64,000 bases of DNA from Candidatus Avelusimicrobium vaccinum (GCA_902794895.1 CADBIY010000002.1:75660-139659), one strand, 5' to 3'; shown: positions 16,717 through 26,866, counted from the stretch's first letter. A program made the numbers and translations. The notes: generated by a model not told the origin, from the letters alone.

Positions 16717-17844
16717 TCAGTTATATTGCTTTACAATATGCGAGTTCTCTAGCGCACGTTTGGCCGCAGCCCGCAAAGCATCTTTTTCCTCACTGCCGGG
16801 GAACACATACACCGGGGCAATCCAACCCGTATATTGACTGATACGCTGCGGAATATACTTACTGAACATAAGTCCGCCGGTTAAGGCAATAAATTCCACT
16901 TTTCCTTCCAAAACAACCGCCATTTCCCCAATGGCTTTGGATAATTGATAAATCAATGCTTCCAATGCCAATTTGGCTTCTTCGCGGGAACAAGCAATTA
17001 AACTGCCCGGCCGTTTTTTGCCATGGGCAATAAATTCTTCTAATTCTTTGACGTCGGAAGTGCCTGTATAGGCCACTAAACCGCCTTTGCCACGCATTTT
17101 AAAACGGATTTCACGTTCGGTATATTGACCGGAAAAACACATCTGTACTAATTTGGAGCCAGGGGTGCTTCCGCTGCGTTGCGGCGTCATGGGGCCATCC
17201 CCTTCAAAACCGTTTGTTACGTCAATCACACGCCCCTTGCGGTGCGCGCCAACAGATACCCCGCCCCCACCATGGCAAACGATACAATTTACATCCTCAT
17301 AGAGTTTTCCGCGTTTGCCTGCAATTAAACGGGCCACCCGTTTTTGGCTGAGTGCATGGAAAATGGATATACGCGGGTTTTCCGGCATGCCGGAATAACG
17401 CGCCACCGGTTCCAATTCGTCTACAATTACCGGATTGGCAATAAAACTTGGACAACCGGCATATTTGGCAATATCGCGGGCTAAAATTCCGCCTAAATTA
17501 CTGGCATGGCTTCCGTATTTACCGGTAGATAAATCTTTGATCATGGGTTCATTGACGGCATAAACCCCCCCTTCCAACGCGTGCAACAATCCCCCGCGGC
17601 CAATAACGGCATCTATTTCTTTAAGCGGAATTTTATGATCCAATAAATAGTCGAGAATTAACTTGCGGCGGAGCGGAATTTGTGCGGTAACATTTTGGCC
17701 TTCATAGGGTTCTAAATCGGTCATAGAATAACGCATAGTTACCTCAAATACCGGTTTATTGCCGCGATAGTAACCGATATCGTCCGAAGTAGACCCCGGA
17801 TTAATGACCAAAATATTAAAATCCGTACGCGTCTTTGGTGTCAT
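16717..17844 (-). CDS. buk: Butyrate kinase
   Basis: It transfers phosphate from butyryl-phosphate to ADP, giving butyrate (or a branched acid) and ATP. The 375-residue acetokinase-family protein has the N-terminal LVINPGSTS motif (about residues 11-19), VIGRGGLLHALEGGVYAVN near residue 82, CHGGGGVSVGAHRKG near 190, and FEGDGPMTPQRSG and ALTGGLMFS further on. All are Buk hallmarks. It is followed by ptb after 32 nt. Its promoter has the -10 only 6 nt before the ATG, so the mRNA is probably leaderless. Confidence 0.93.
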   Translation of the reverse strand: MTPKTRTDFNILVINPGSTSDDIGYYRGNKPVFEVTMRYSMTDLEPYEGQNVTAQIPLRRKLILDYLLDHKIPLKEIDAVIGRGGLLHALEGGVYAVNEPMIKDLSTGKYGSHASNLGGILARDIAKYAGCPSFIANPVIVDELEPVARYSGMPENPRISIFHALSQKRVARLIAGKRGKLYEDVNCIVCHGGGGVSVGAHRKGRVIDVTNGFEGDGPMTPQRSGSTPGSKLVQMCFSGQYTEREIRFKMRGKGGLVAYTGTSDVKELEEFIAHGKKRPGSLIACSREEAKLALEALIYQLSKAIGEMAVVLEGKVEFIALTGGLMFSKYIPQRISQYTGWIAPVYVFPGSEEKDALRAAAKRALENSHIVKQYN

Positions 17845-17850
17845 AGTTAT

Positions 17851-17859
17851 ATTCTAACA
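17851..17859 (-). promoter_or_regulatory. Extended -10 promoter of buk-ptb (leaderless)
   Basis: On the minus strand TGTTAGAAT is an extended -10 element ending 6 nt before the buk ATG. There is no Shine-Dalgarno. Confidence 0.6.
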
Positions 17860-17884
17860 AATATCTATGGTTTTCGCAGTCTTT

Positions 17885-18601
17885 TTACCGCACGCGTTGG
17901 CTTAACCGTTCCGCTAACGATTTTAAAAAGAAAAGTTGAATTTCGCTAATCGGTAAATCCCCAATCAACCGACGTAAAAAGGCTTTACGTTGCTGAGGTG
18001 TCAAATCCGGGCGTAAATCCGCTTGTTCACACAAACGGTACACCCGTTCCACTAAAATTTCTTTTTGAGAATCTGTCGGGGCTTTGAGCGATTGTTTTTC
18101 TATTGAACGAAGCGGCGTAAAACCGGCTTGTTGGGAAAGTTCATAACACGTTAAAATAACCGCTTGGGCTAAATTAATAGAAGGTTGTTTGGAAACGGTG
18201 GGAATATTTAATACAGCCCGGCACCGTTCTATATCTTCTCCGCTTAACCCGGTTTTTTCGTTTCCGAAAACAAGGGCAATTTTGCCTTCCGGCAAGGTAT
18301 GTAGATAAGCGTTAAGATGCGGAGAGGTAACAATCGGCTGCTCCAAATGGCGGTTTCGCAAGGCCGTTGCGGCCAGGGAATACACCGTATCCGCAAGGGC
18401 TTCTTCTAAACTTGAAAACTGATGAGCCGATTGCATAATATCTTCTGCGCCTACGGCACTAACGGCTTCCCGCCAGGCAACCGCAAACGGCTCAACCACG
18501 CGTAAGTCGGACAAACCGAAATTGGCCATGGCCCGCGCCGCCGCCCCGATATTATTGGGATCACGCGGGCGAACGAGAACGATACAAAACGTGTGCTTCA
18601 T
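17885..18601 (-). CDS. TrmJ/TrmH-family RNA 2-prime-O-methyltransferase
   Basis: A SPOUT methyltransferase of 238 residues. It has IVLVRPRDPNNIGAAARAMANFG at the N-terminus (landmark NIGAAARAMANFG), a LVFGNEKTGLS block near residue 110 and IPTVSKQPSINLAQAV near 135, which are motifs 1-3 of the TrmH/TrmJ family. The closest match by eye is TrmJ, which methylates position 32 of tRNAs; another tRNA or rRNA target is possible. The ATG overlaps the lpdA stop (ATGA), so the two genes are translationally coupled. Confidence 0.85.
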   Translation of the reverse strand: MKHTFCIVLVRPRDPNNIGAAARAMANFGLSDLRVVEPFAVAWREAVSAVGAEDIMQSAHQFSSLEEALADTVYSLAATALRNRHLEQPIVTSPHLNAYLHTLPEGKIALVFGNEKTGLSGEDIERCRAVLNIPTVSKQPSINLAQAVILTCYELSQQAGFTPLRSIEKQSLKAPTDSQKEILVERVYRLCEQADLRPDLTPQQRKAFLRRLIGDLPISEIQLFFLKSLAERLSQRVR

Positions 18602-19965
18602 CGGGCTAAGGCCTCCCCCAAGGATTCTGCCAGGGTGGGATGGGCAAAAATAACTTTTTTCAGTTGTTCCACCGTCATGCCTGCTTGTAAGGCAACCCCG
18701 GCCACCGCAATTAATTCCGTTGATTGCGCCCCTACAAAACTCGCTCCCAGCAGTTGACCGGTTTCAGCGTTGCTAAACCACTCGACATAACCGTCGGTCA
18801 TTTCTTGTGCAACGGCACGCCCGTTGGCCAGGAAAAATGATTTATGTACTTTTAGCGGAATATGTTGCGCTTGTGCCTGAACACGGGAAATTCCTACTGC
18901 CGCAATTTCCGGAGAGGTATAAATAGCGCGCGGAACACGGGTATTATCATACACGGCAGGAACACCGCATAAGTTGGAAGCCGCCACTTCCCCTTGCCGC
19001 GTGGCCGCATGAGCCAAAAGCATCAGTCCGGTAACATCCCCGGCAGCATAAATATTGTTTTTAAGTTGTAACGTTTGCGGATCTACTTTTACCCCTTTAC
19101 GATCCCATGTTACACCGATATTTTCTAACTTTAATTCCGCCAAATTTGCACAACGGCCAATCGCGGCTAATACGGCTTGCGTTTGAATTTTTTCCTGGTT
19201 GGATAAAACAAGTTCAAATCCGGTGTCGGTTTTATGAGCAGACACTGCGCTCACTCCGGTATGCAACCCAATTCCTTTTTTAGCAAACTGTTGCATTAAG
19301 ATACGGGCCGCATTTTCATCTTCCAGCGGTAAAATCCGCGGTTGCATTTCTATAATATGTACTTCTACCCCCAATGTATGCATTAGATCCGCCATTTCAC
19401 AGCCGATTACCCCACCGCCGACAATGGCTAAAGAATGGGGCAGTTCTTTCATAGAGAAAATGGTCGAGTTATCCAGAATTTCACCGCGTAATTGATCAAA
19501 TGGCGCCGGATAAAACGCTTCCGTCCCAACCGCGATAATAATACCGTCTGCCTGCAGGATCTGTTGGCCCGCTTCAGTTTGAACGGCTACTTGATGTTCA
19601 TCTATAAAACTGGCTGTTCCCTGTAAGACAGTGACCCCGGCCTTTTTAAGCAAAAAAGCAATGCCTTGTACTAATTTTGCGGTTGCCTTTTGTTGGCGTG
19701 CCTGTATTTTCTGCCAATCCCGGGAGGCTATTAATTTTTCTACGGTTTCAGCCGCACCGTCAGTGCCTAAAGCACCCAAAACGCGCACTTGTTCCAAACG
19801 GTGCGCTATATCCAAAAGCGATTTGGAAGGAATGCAGCCATAGTTCAAACATACGCCGCCTAATTTATGTTTTTCAATTAAAGTAACCTGCGCCCCTAAA
19901 CGGGCCGCTTGTAATGCAGCCGGATAACCTGCCGGGCCTCCACCAATAACAACTATTTTTTTCAT
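18598..19965 (-). CDS. lpdA: Dihydrolipoyl dehydrogenase
   Basis: The E3 flavoenzyme re-oxidises dihydrolipoamide in 2-oxoacid dehydrogenase or glycine-cleavage complexes. The 455-residue protein has the FAD motif GGGPAGYPAA (about residues 8-17), the redox-active disulfide GGVCLNYGCIPSKS (Cys pair four residues apart, near 40-45), the NAD motif VGGGVIGCEMA, the second FAD motif YAAGDVTG and the C-terminal HPTLAESLGE with the catalytic His-Glu pair. The start at MKKIVVIGGG is preferred; a GTG five codons upstream is the alternative. No E1/E2 genes are nearby. Confidence 0.92.
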   Translation of the reverse strand: MKKIVVIGGGPAGYPAALQAARLGAQVTLIEKHKLGGVCLNYGCIPSKSLLDIAHRLEQVRVLGALGTDGAAETVEKLIASRDWQKIQARQQKATAKLVQGIAFLLKKAGVTVLQGTASFIDEHQVAVQTEAGQQILQADGIIIAVGTEAFYPAPFDQLRGEILDNSTIFSMKELPHSLAIVGGGVIGCEMADLMHTLGVEVHIIEMQPRILPLEDENAARILMQQFAKKGIGLHTGVSAVSAHKTDTGFELVLSNQEKIQTQAVLAAIGRCANLAELKLENIGVTWDRKGVKVDPQTLQLKNNIYAAGDVTGLMLLAHAATRQGEVAASNLCGVPAVYDNTRVPRAIYTSPEIAAVGISRVQAQAQHIPLKVHKSFFLANGRAVAQEMTDGYVEWFSNAETGQLLGASFVGAQSTELIAVAGVALQAGMTVEQLKKVIFAHPTLAESLGEALAR

Positions 19966-20037
19966 ATATTTTTCCCCCACTGTTAACTCTATTTATTTTA
20001 CCATTAAAAACAGTATAATAAAGAAATAGATAAAACT

Positions 20038-20724
20038 ATGCAAAATACAACTAAACCTTTGCAGGCCGGACATCGGGACCGGCTTCGAAAAAAATTTCTC
20101 ACTGCAGGAATGGATTCTTTTTTGGATCATGAAGTATTGGAATTACTGCTTACTTATTCCATTCCCCGTAAAGATACAAAACCCATTGCTTGGAAATTAC
20201 TGAAAAGTTTCGGTTCCCTGTCCAATGTGTTGGATGCAACCGCACAAGATTTAATGCGCGTAGACGGCATCGGGCCACAAACCGCCGCGTTAATTCCGTT
20301 CACACGTGCTCTTCTAAAACGTTACGCACTAAGTGAAGTAAAAAGCCGCCCCGGCGGTACCACACCGGAAGCCATCATGAATTATTGCAAGGCTTCCCTA
20401 TCGGATAAAAAAGAAGAATTTCTTCAAATTCTATTTTTATCTACCCGTCACACCATTATCGGCTCTAAAATTATTTCTACCGGACACCGGGATAAAATTG
20501 AAGTGGCACCGCGCGATATAATCGGAGATGCCTTGGCGGCTAAAGCAGCCCATATTATTATTGTACACAATCATCCCTCCGGAGATCCGGAACCCTCCCC
20601 GGAAGATATCACGTTTACAAACAATTTAGTACAAGCGGCTTATTTTATGGGAGTCGGTGTATCCGACCATATTATTGTAGGCAAAGGGAAAATGTTTAGT
20701 TTTCGCGAACACCGGATGTTATAA
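20038..20724 (+). CDS. radC: RadC family protein (JAB/MPN domain)
   Basis: The 228-residue protein has the N-terminal UPF0758 helix-hairpin-helix region (LMRVDGIGPQTAALI, about residues 76-90) and a C-terminal JAMM-type metal site (HNHPSGDPEPSPED, about 181-194). RadC proteins were once linked to DNA repair, but their true role is unsettled. A TATAAT box at 20014-20019 gives a leader of about 12 nt. The gene is divergent from lpdA and convergent with comF, with only 2 nt between the stops. Confidence 0.92.
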   Translation: MQNTTKPLQAGHRDRLRKKFLTAGMDSFLDHEVLELLLTYSIPRKDTKPIAWKLLKSFGSLSNVLDATAQDLMRVDGIGPQTAALIPFTRALLKRYALSEVKSRPGGTTPEAIMNYCKASLSDKKEEFLQILFLSTRHTIIGSKIISTGHRDKIEVAPRDIIGDALAAKAAHIIIVHNHPSGDPEPSPEDITFTNNLVQAAYFMGVGVSDHIIVGKGKMFSFREHRML

Positions 20725-20726
20725 TT

Positions 20727-21464
20727 TTATTCCCGTGCAAAGGTGTATGCCAGCACCTTTTTAGCACCGGCTTGCCGCAATGCACGCGCACATCCTTCCA
20801 ACGTAGCCCCGGTTGTGGCAACATCATCTATCAGCAAAATGGTTTTCCCTTTTACCACGCCCGGTGCAATACACGCAAACGCGCCGGACATATTGGCCAA
20901 CCGCCCTTGCCGGTTTAATTTTGTTTGGCTGGCGGTATCGCGCGTACGGACTAAACAGGTAGCGTTGCTTTCCAAACCAAGTTGCAACGAAAACGAACGT
21001 GCGAGCAATTCACTTTGGTTGTAACCGCGTTTACGCAATTTGCGCGGGTGAAGCGGAACGGGAACAATCAAATTCACTTCTGCCAATTCCGGATATTGGG
21101 CAAATTGTTTGAACATGCTTTCACCCATAAATGCGGCTAGATAATCGGCCTGTTTATATTTTAGCCCATGCACTAAAGCACGCGAAGAAGTATTAAAAAT
21201 AAATGCGGATCGAATCATTTTGCAGGTATACTTTTTCGCCTTGCTGCCGCGGCAGGCATAACAGGAAGCCCCGCCACTTTTAAGCACCACCCCGCAGCGT
21301 TTACAAATATACGGGCCCGGCTTCTTAAGTTGATGTGTACAAAGGGGGCATAAAGGACCGTTTTCTTGGGCGGATAAATCGCATCCGCAGGCAAAACAGG
21401 TTCGCGGAAATAGAAGATGTAAAAGATACTGAACACTTTGTCCAAGAATTTTTCTTGTTTGCAT
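20727..21464 (-). CDS. comF: ComF family phosphoribosyltransferase-like protein
   Basis: A 245-residue protein with an N-terminal zinc ribbon (CFACGCDLSAQ, CPLC, CKRCG and CYAC pairs, residues about 18-70) and a C-terminal type I PRTase domain with the PRPP loop LLIDDVATTGATLEG near residue 205. ComF/GntX proteins take part in DNA uptake in competent bacteria. It starts 4 nt after the stop of the SprA-like gene, so the two share a transcript. The functional link is unclear. Confidence 0.9.
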   Translation of the reverse strand: MQTRKILGQSVQYLLHLLFPRTCFACGCDLSAQENGPLCPLCTHQLKKPGPYICKRCGVVLKSGGASCYACRGSKAKKYTCKMIRSAFIFNTSSRALVHGLKYKQADYLAAFMGESMFKQFAQYPELAEVNLIVPVPLHPRKLRKRGYNQSELLARSFSLQLGLESNATCLVRTRDTASQTKLNRQGRLANMSGAFACIAPGVVKGKTILLIDDVATTGATLEGCARALRQAGAKKVLAYTFARE

Positions 21465-21468
21465 AGGG

Positions 21469-24400
21469 CTAGAATTGTACGGTTACATTAGCCGCTACAT
21501 TGTAGGCAGTATAATCTTCCGTTTTTACATACGCATGGTCCAATACCGTCAAGCCGCCGGATAGTGTAAAGCGCAAATTACGGGAAAATTCATAATCTAA
21601 TGAAGTAGTAGCATCAAACATTTTATAGTTTTCTTTCACTTCTACCGGCGATTTTTTATCCTTGTAACTAAACGTCGTATTCCAAATAACACGGTTGGTA
21701 GCGGAATAGATCCGGTTCATAAACGGAAGTTTAATACCATGCGGTAAATTAAAGTCCCACCGCAAGTTTAAACTCGGTATTGTTTCCGTAGAACTCTCGC
21801 TCAGTTTTCCATACACGAGCCATTTATCAAACGAATTGTGCGTAATTTTGGGAGTTACACGTAAGGATTTAATGTAAAAAGAAGTCTGGGCAGAAAAACT
21901 GCTTTCCGCAATACGCTCCAAACTGGTGTGACGGCGCAAATCATTTTTATCTGAATTTTTGCGGGTGTAATTAAGCACCGTATCAAAATAATTAAACAGC
22001 ATAAACCGCAAATCGCCCCCATATTGGGTAGTAAGTTGGTCATCTGTCCCTTTATTTTCCTGTTCAATGCGGCTATAACGTAATTTTAAGTTGGAAGCAC
22101 TCAACCAACTGCCGGCGTAAATAAATTTTTCCAAATCAGAAATGGAAAATGTTAAATCCGGAAGCGTGGTGTTGGTGGAATCATATTCTGTACCGGTTTG
22201 ATTATTGGTTTGGAATGTTTTGCTAATGTTATTAATGACCGAGACTGTTTGCAACGGAGCGGCCATTCCAGTCAATTCATACTTCGAAAACGGATTCCAA
22301 CGCTGGGTAGTGGTAAAGGTATCACGCAACGTACGCGTTTTTAGATAACCGTGGCTGCCCACCCCTTTCAAGGAATGGCGGATCCATAACTCCTTGCGGG
22401 AATCAAAACCACTGTCCACATCTGCCCAGGCATCTGCGTCCTGCAAACGGTATCCCGAAGAAATTACAAAAGTACTAAACAATTTACTTTTGGGCATTAA
22501 ATCATTCCCGTTTAAGGTAAATGAAACCCCGCCGTCTGCACTGCGGTTAACCGTTTTTACTTGCCCAACCCCGGCATTGATACTGGCTTTGGCAGTTAAA
22601 TTATTACTTTCTACGGTGTTGATAGTATAACTGGCGGCAGGAGCAAACCATTTGGCAATTTTCCAAGTAGAATTAAAACCGGTGTTTTGGGTCATGGCTT
22701 TATCATAGTGAAGTTTTTCAGTGGACAACGTTTCGTAACGGGTACGGTCTTCGGTACTTTTCCGCAAACTGTAAGACGGCGTAATAGAGAACGATTGGGT
22801 TGGTTGATAGGTAATTTTTACATTCATTTTATGTGTATCTTCATCCGTATTATACGTAGAATCAGTATGACGGGAAGCATCATATTCCACCGAGGATTTT
22901 GTAAAATAATATCCGGCTGAAATATTTTTGAAAGATGCCGTATTATGGGAGATCGTAGTCCCATAGGTGCGTGCCTCATCTTTGCGTTTCATTAAATCGT
23001 AATCAACTTGGTCTAACGTATATTCCAACCCGATTTTAGGAAGGTTTTCTTTAATAAAATCTCCGCGCACCACCGCATTGGTACGTTCTACGCGCCCTTT
23101 ATCCAATAAACTAATAGTGTTGTATTCGGTAGTATCTGTAATAAGCGGCGTTTTTACCGTGCTGCGTGATAAGTTGGCTTGCATAGGAAAATGTTTTACC
23201 CGGTCCACTTTCACAAAATATTCTTCCTGGGTCGTTTCCTGCTGTTTGGAAACGGTAAGCGGCGTTTCAAAATTTCCATCTTGGTGCTTATATTTTGCGC
23301 CGGCACTTCCCCAACCGTCCCATTTGACCACCACATCCCCTTTGTAAGCATCCCCTTTGAGGGTAATGGCTTCCGCCAAATGAATAACGTTGAGCCACAC
23401 TTTACTGGCAGTTGTGGTATTTTCCGCACCGGCCATAATTAAACTGACTTCCCGGAAATTAAGCAGACCGTTTGGAACGCGGACATTTTCCACGGTCACT
23501 CCGTAGGACGGATCGGACACATTGACAAAGGAATCAACAATGCCATCGCCGTTGCCATCTATCATTTTGACCGAAATTAACCGCCAACCATCAAAATCCG
23601 CTGTTAACGGAACTTTAATTTTATCGTAATTTTTTTCAGTACCCACTTTAAGAAAGAAGTTTCCGTTTTCCGTGCCATCATTATATAACAAGAACCGGAA
23701 TTCGCGGTGTTGGGAAAAGTCCATACTCTTAAAATTACGGCTCGTGGAACAAATATTTTCCGTACAACCGGCAGTTAAGGATAACTGCAAAGCCTGATCC
23801 ATCGCATTAGCACTATCCATAGTGCTGCGATAGTTGTTAATAGAGCCGTACAGATAATTAAATACCCGCAAACCGTCTCCGGAACGGTCGTTAAAGATCG
23901 GTTCATAACGCGAATCATCCACGTTATTAATTCCGGAAATAGAAAATTGAGACGAATCCGCTTCCGTCTGCCACGAAGTGCCGGATAAACCTACATTGGC
24001 AATTTTAATTTGCCCTTTTTCCTTGGTTCCCGCCCCTTTGCGAAGGGTAATACGCACATGACGGACTGCGGTCCATTCGCTTCTGTTGGCAATAACAACC
24101 GGTTGGGAATACGTTTGCCAGGTAGTATTTTTACCCGGTTCCGGCTGCCCAACATGCTGAATTTCCGTTCCGGCATAGCCAAAGTTTCCTGCACCGCCCC
24201 AACTGGCTAGTGAATCTGTACTATCCAATTTTCCGTTACCGTTCAAATCTTGTGTATCAATACGTCCGTTGGGTTGTGATTCCGGGTTAAAAACGTTATT
24301 CACAAACGGATTATAACGTTGTTCGGTACCATCCGGATTGACATACAACCAGCCGATATCTTCATTGGGCGCCAAGGTATTTAAACAGCGAATATCTTCC

Positions 24401-26757
24401 GTCTTCGGAGCATTGGTTCCGCATTGGGTCGTCATCCCGTTGGAATTATCGGAATCTTCTTTAATGTTTCCAAAGGTAATGTTCACGTCCGGTCCACCTT
24501 CTTCGCCAAGCATCGTTAAATTAAAAGAATTTTTGGATGACAAATCCAACCCACTGGTGCTAAGCGGATAAACGATAGATACTTCGTTGAGATCCGCATA
24601 CGCACCGGTGCTGCGGCTAAAGTCGTAATCAATCACGAGAACCTGTTGTTTGTCGTCCCGGTTGGCAATCGCATGCGGATTAATTTCTAAAGAGGGAAGT
24701 TCTTGCGTATCCCAACGAATGGCATCTAAAAAGTTCGGTTTATCATTGGGGTTGGAGGCAAAAATCCAATCGTAAAATACGCGCGAGCCCGACACCTGTT
24801 CTGTCGCTTCGTTCATGCTATCAATCATGGCATAACCGAACATATTTTGTTTTTTCTCACTGCGGGCCACTTCCGCACTAAAATCTACGGAGACCGGATC
24901 CGCAATTTTAATATCACGTCCGTTGATGTCGGCTCCGTAAACGGTTAACTCCTTACTGTATGCACCGATTTGCGGAACCGTATTTGGTTTTTCGCCCCCT
25001 TCGCGCAGCATAGTGGCGCCCATGACGATTTTGTCAAATAATTTATAATCCAACCGCCCGCCCAGTACGGAACTGTTGGCACTGCTTCCGTTGACAGTAT
25101 CATACGTAATATCAATGACGGAATTTTCCGTTACCATATCGCCTTTGTAAAAAGTGATAAAGCCGGACGTATAATCAATATAATAATCGTTGTTACGGGT
25201 AAGTTGGCGGCCATTAAGTTTAACCACTTCTGAATGAATTACCATGTCCGCTTCTACAAAATACGTTTTAACGGTACTTTCATATTGGACTTTGAAGGTG
25301 CGGTTACGCGAAGAAGTGGGAGTGGGGTTATAAAGCCCCAAATCATCCGTCATGCGGCTGTCCAATTCAAATACCCCTTTATCAAAATCTACTTCAATAG
25401 TCGTAGGATATACTTGAACCGGAGCAGCGGATGCACCCACTTCCTGTCCGTTTGCGTCCAGCAAGCGTAAAATAAAATTGCCTTTCCCGTTATCTTGCGT
25501 AATTTTTTGCGCCCCGATATTATAAAACCGCTTAATTTCCATCTTATTAGCCGTTTCCGCACCAGATAAATCTTCCCATATTTTTTCATTTTCGGTTTTA
25601 ATAAGTTTAATAGTACCTGGAGTATCCCCAAACGCACTCAAATACTCCCCTTTGGTATTGCGGTAATCCACGGCCAAAACACTAGCCGCGGTAATGGAAC
25701 GTTTAAATTCAATAATCCCGCGTGCATAGTCTACTGTATAATCCACCCCGCGGGTGAGAAGTTGCCATTGGGCACTATAACGTTGCGTACCTTTATAATC
25801 GGTCGCATCTTTGGTTACCGGCACATAATCGCCTATTGAAGAGGTATTACTATATAAATAAATTTCTTCACTACCCGGGGAAATATTTCCTACATTGTTG
25901 TACCAATCACTATACGCCGTTGTATCCGCCATAGGGTGGATATTTCCGCCGAAGGTTAAATCGTAATACGTACGGCGGATATAAGAAGTGTCTGCCACCG
26001 ATACAATTTCCGACACACTTCCGCCTACGAACTGCTTTTGCTTGCTGGAACCTTTCGTTTGGGAACCGATTAGATACAAGTTAGCATTTTTATGTTGCAG
26101 GTGCATTTTGGCTCCGAATAATTGCTTTTCGTACGCAATAAATTCAGTCTGTGGCAAAGCCAAATTAATATCCCCAAATTCTGCTGATTGCACCAACTCT
26201 CCCGGTTTACCGCGGTATGCGACTGAGAGTGTTTTTTCTTCTTCCCGCTGGTCATCATAGTCAATATCCACAAACACCCGGTCCATAATTTTTCCTTGCA
26301 TTTTGAGTTGCAGTTCTTGGGCCATTTCGGTGGTGTGCTGGTTGCGGGCAGTAACATTATTATTTGCATCTTGTTTGTATTTTTTGGCCGCCATTTTCAT
26401 TCCCAGCACATAGCGCCCGGTTAGCGCAATACTGGTTCCGTACAAAGGCAGGGATAAGGTGGGATTTAACAAGGTTAAGTCGGGAATCGGTTCCGGCTCT
26501 TTGTCTAGCGCATAGGCTCCGTCTACCGAAGTGACTGCCTGACGCCAAAAGGCATCTGTATATTTGAGCAGTTGGGCATCATCCGGCGGTTCTTCCAGCG
26601 TAAGTTCCCGGTCCCGTGCGGCGGCTTGTTCTTCTTCAAAAATGGCATATTTGTTTTTATCTACTAATTGATATGGCAAATCATCCGTCCCCCAGGCCGG
26701 AGTCGGAATACATTGGATAAATACCGCAAGCGCAACAAGCAACCGCAGCATTTTCAT
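21469..26757 (-). CDS. SprA-like giant outer-membrane beta-barrel protein
   Basis: A 1,762-residue exported protein with a signal peptide (MKMLRLLVALAVFIQCIPTPAW, cut near AWGTDD). Residues 161-220 hold a VDIDYDDQREEEKTLSVAYR-type block followed by GKPGELVQSAEFGDINLALP and a QLFGAKMHLQ block. These are characteristic of SprA/Sov, the translocon barrel of the type 9 secretion system. Further on are Ca-binding-like Asp/Asn loops (DLNGNGKLDSTDS, DGNGDGIVDS) as in SprA. The C-terminal 600 residues are alternating beta-strand sequence ending in Phe, as outer-membrane barrels do. It is shorter than Bacteroidota SprA (about 2,400). No other type 9 component is in the window. It is divergent from lptF-lptG. 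Confidence 0.75.
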   Translation of the reverse strand: MKMLRLLVALAVFIQCIPTPAWGTDDLPYQLVDKNKYAIFEEEQAAARDRELTLEEPPDDAQLLKYTDAFWRQAVTSVDGAYALDKEPEPIPDLTLLNPTLSLPLYGTSIALTGRYVLGMKMAAKKYKQDANNNVTARNQHTTEMAQELQLKMQGKIMDRVFVDIDYDDQREEEKTLSVAYRGKPGELVQSAEFGDINLALPQTEFIAYEKQLFGAKMHLQHKNANLYLIGSQTKGSSKQKQFVGGSVSEIVSVADTSYIRRTYYDLTFGGNIHPMADTTAYSDWYNNVGNISPGSEEIYLYSNTSSIGDYVPVTKDATDYKGTQRYSAQWQLLTRGVDYTVDYARGIIEFKRSITAASVLAVDYRNTKGEYLSAFGDTPGTIKLIKTENEKIWEDLSGAETANKMEIKRFYNIGAQKITQDNGKGNFILRLLDANGQEVGASAAPVQVYPTTIEVDFDKGVFELDSRMTDDLGLYNPTPTSSRNRTFKVQYESTVKTYFVEADMVIHSEVVKLNGRQLTRNNDYYIDYTSGFITFYKGDMVTENSVIDITYDTVNGSSANSSVLGGRLDYKLFDKIVMGATMLREGGEKPNTVPQIGAYSKELTVYGADINGRDIKIADPVSVDFSAEVARSEKKQNMFGYAMIDSMNEATEQVSGSRVFYDWIFASNPNDKPNFLDAIRWDTQELPSLEINPHAIANRDDKQQVLVIDYDFSRSTGAYADLNEVSIVYPLSTSGLDLSSKNSFNLTMLGEEGGPDVNITFGNIKEDSDNSNGMTTQCGTNAPKTEDIRCLNTLAPNEDIGWLYVNPDGTEQRYNPFVNNVFNPESQPNGRIDTQDLNGNGKLDSTDSLASWGGAGNFGYAGTEIQHVGQPEPGKNTTWQTYSQPVVIANRSEWTAVRHVRITLRKGAGTKEKGQIKIANVGLSGTSWQTEADSSQFSISGINNVDDSRYEPIFNDRSGDGLRVFNYLYGSINNYRSTMDSANAMDQALQLSLTAGCTENICSTSRNFKSMDFSQHREFRFLLYNDGTENGNFFLKVGTEKNYDKIKVPLTADFDGWRLISVKMIDGNGDGIVDSFVNVSDPSYGVTVENVRVPNGLLNFREVSLIMAGAENTTTASKVWLNVIHLAEAITLKGDAYKGDVVVKWDGWGSAGAKYKHQDGNFETPLTVSKQQETTQEEYFVKVDRVKHFPMQANLSRSTVKTPLITDTTEYNTISLLDKGRVERTNAVVRGDFIKENLPKIGLEYTLDQVDYDLMKRKDEARTYGTTISHNTASFKNISAGYYFTKSSVEYDASRHTDSTYNTDEDTHKMNVKITYQPTQSFSITPSYSLRKSTEDRTRYETLSTEKLHYDKAMTQNTGFNSTWKIAKWFAPAASYTINTVESNNLTAKASINAGVGQVKTVNRSADGGVSFTLNGNDLMPKSKLFSTFVISSGYRLQDADAWADVDSGFDSRKELWIRHSLKGVGSHGYLKTRTLRDTFTTTQRWNPFSKYELTGMAAPLQTVSVINNISKTFQTNNQTGTEYDSTNTTLPDLTFSISDLEKFIYAGSWLSASNLKLRYSRIEQENKGTDDQLTTQYGGDLRFMLFNYFDTVLNYTRKNSDKNDLRRHTSLERIAESSFSAQTSFYIKSLRVTPKITHNSFDKWLVYGKLSESSTETIPSLNLRWDFNLPHGIKLPFMNRIYSATNRVIWNTTFSYKDKKSPVEVKENYKMFDATTSLDYEFSRNLRFTLSGGLTVLDHAYVKTEDYTAYNVAANVTVQF

Positions 26758-26850
26758 AAGACGGAAAAATACCTCATCATTTCATTCTATAAAATTTATG
26801 CAACCGTCAATCATTATTTTCATGCAATTGTCCAATACGCTTTCTTTATT

Positions 26851-26859
26851 TGCTAGAAT
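26851..26859 (+). promoter_or_regulatory. Extended -10 promoter of lptF-lptG (leaderless)
   Basis: TGCTAGAAT ends 7 nt before the ATG of lptF. There is no Shine-Dalgarno. Confidence 0.6.
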
Positions 26860-26866
26860 AAAAGAT

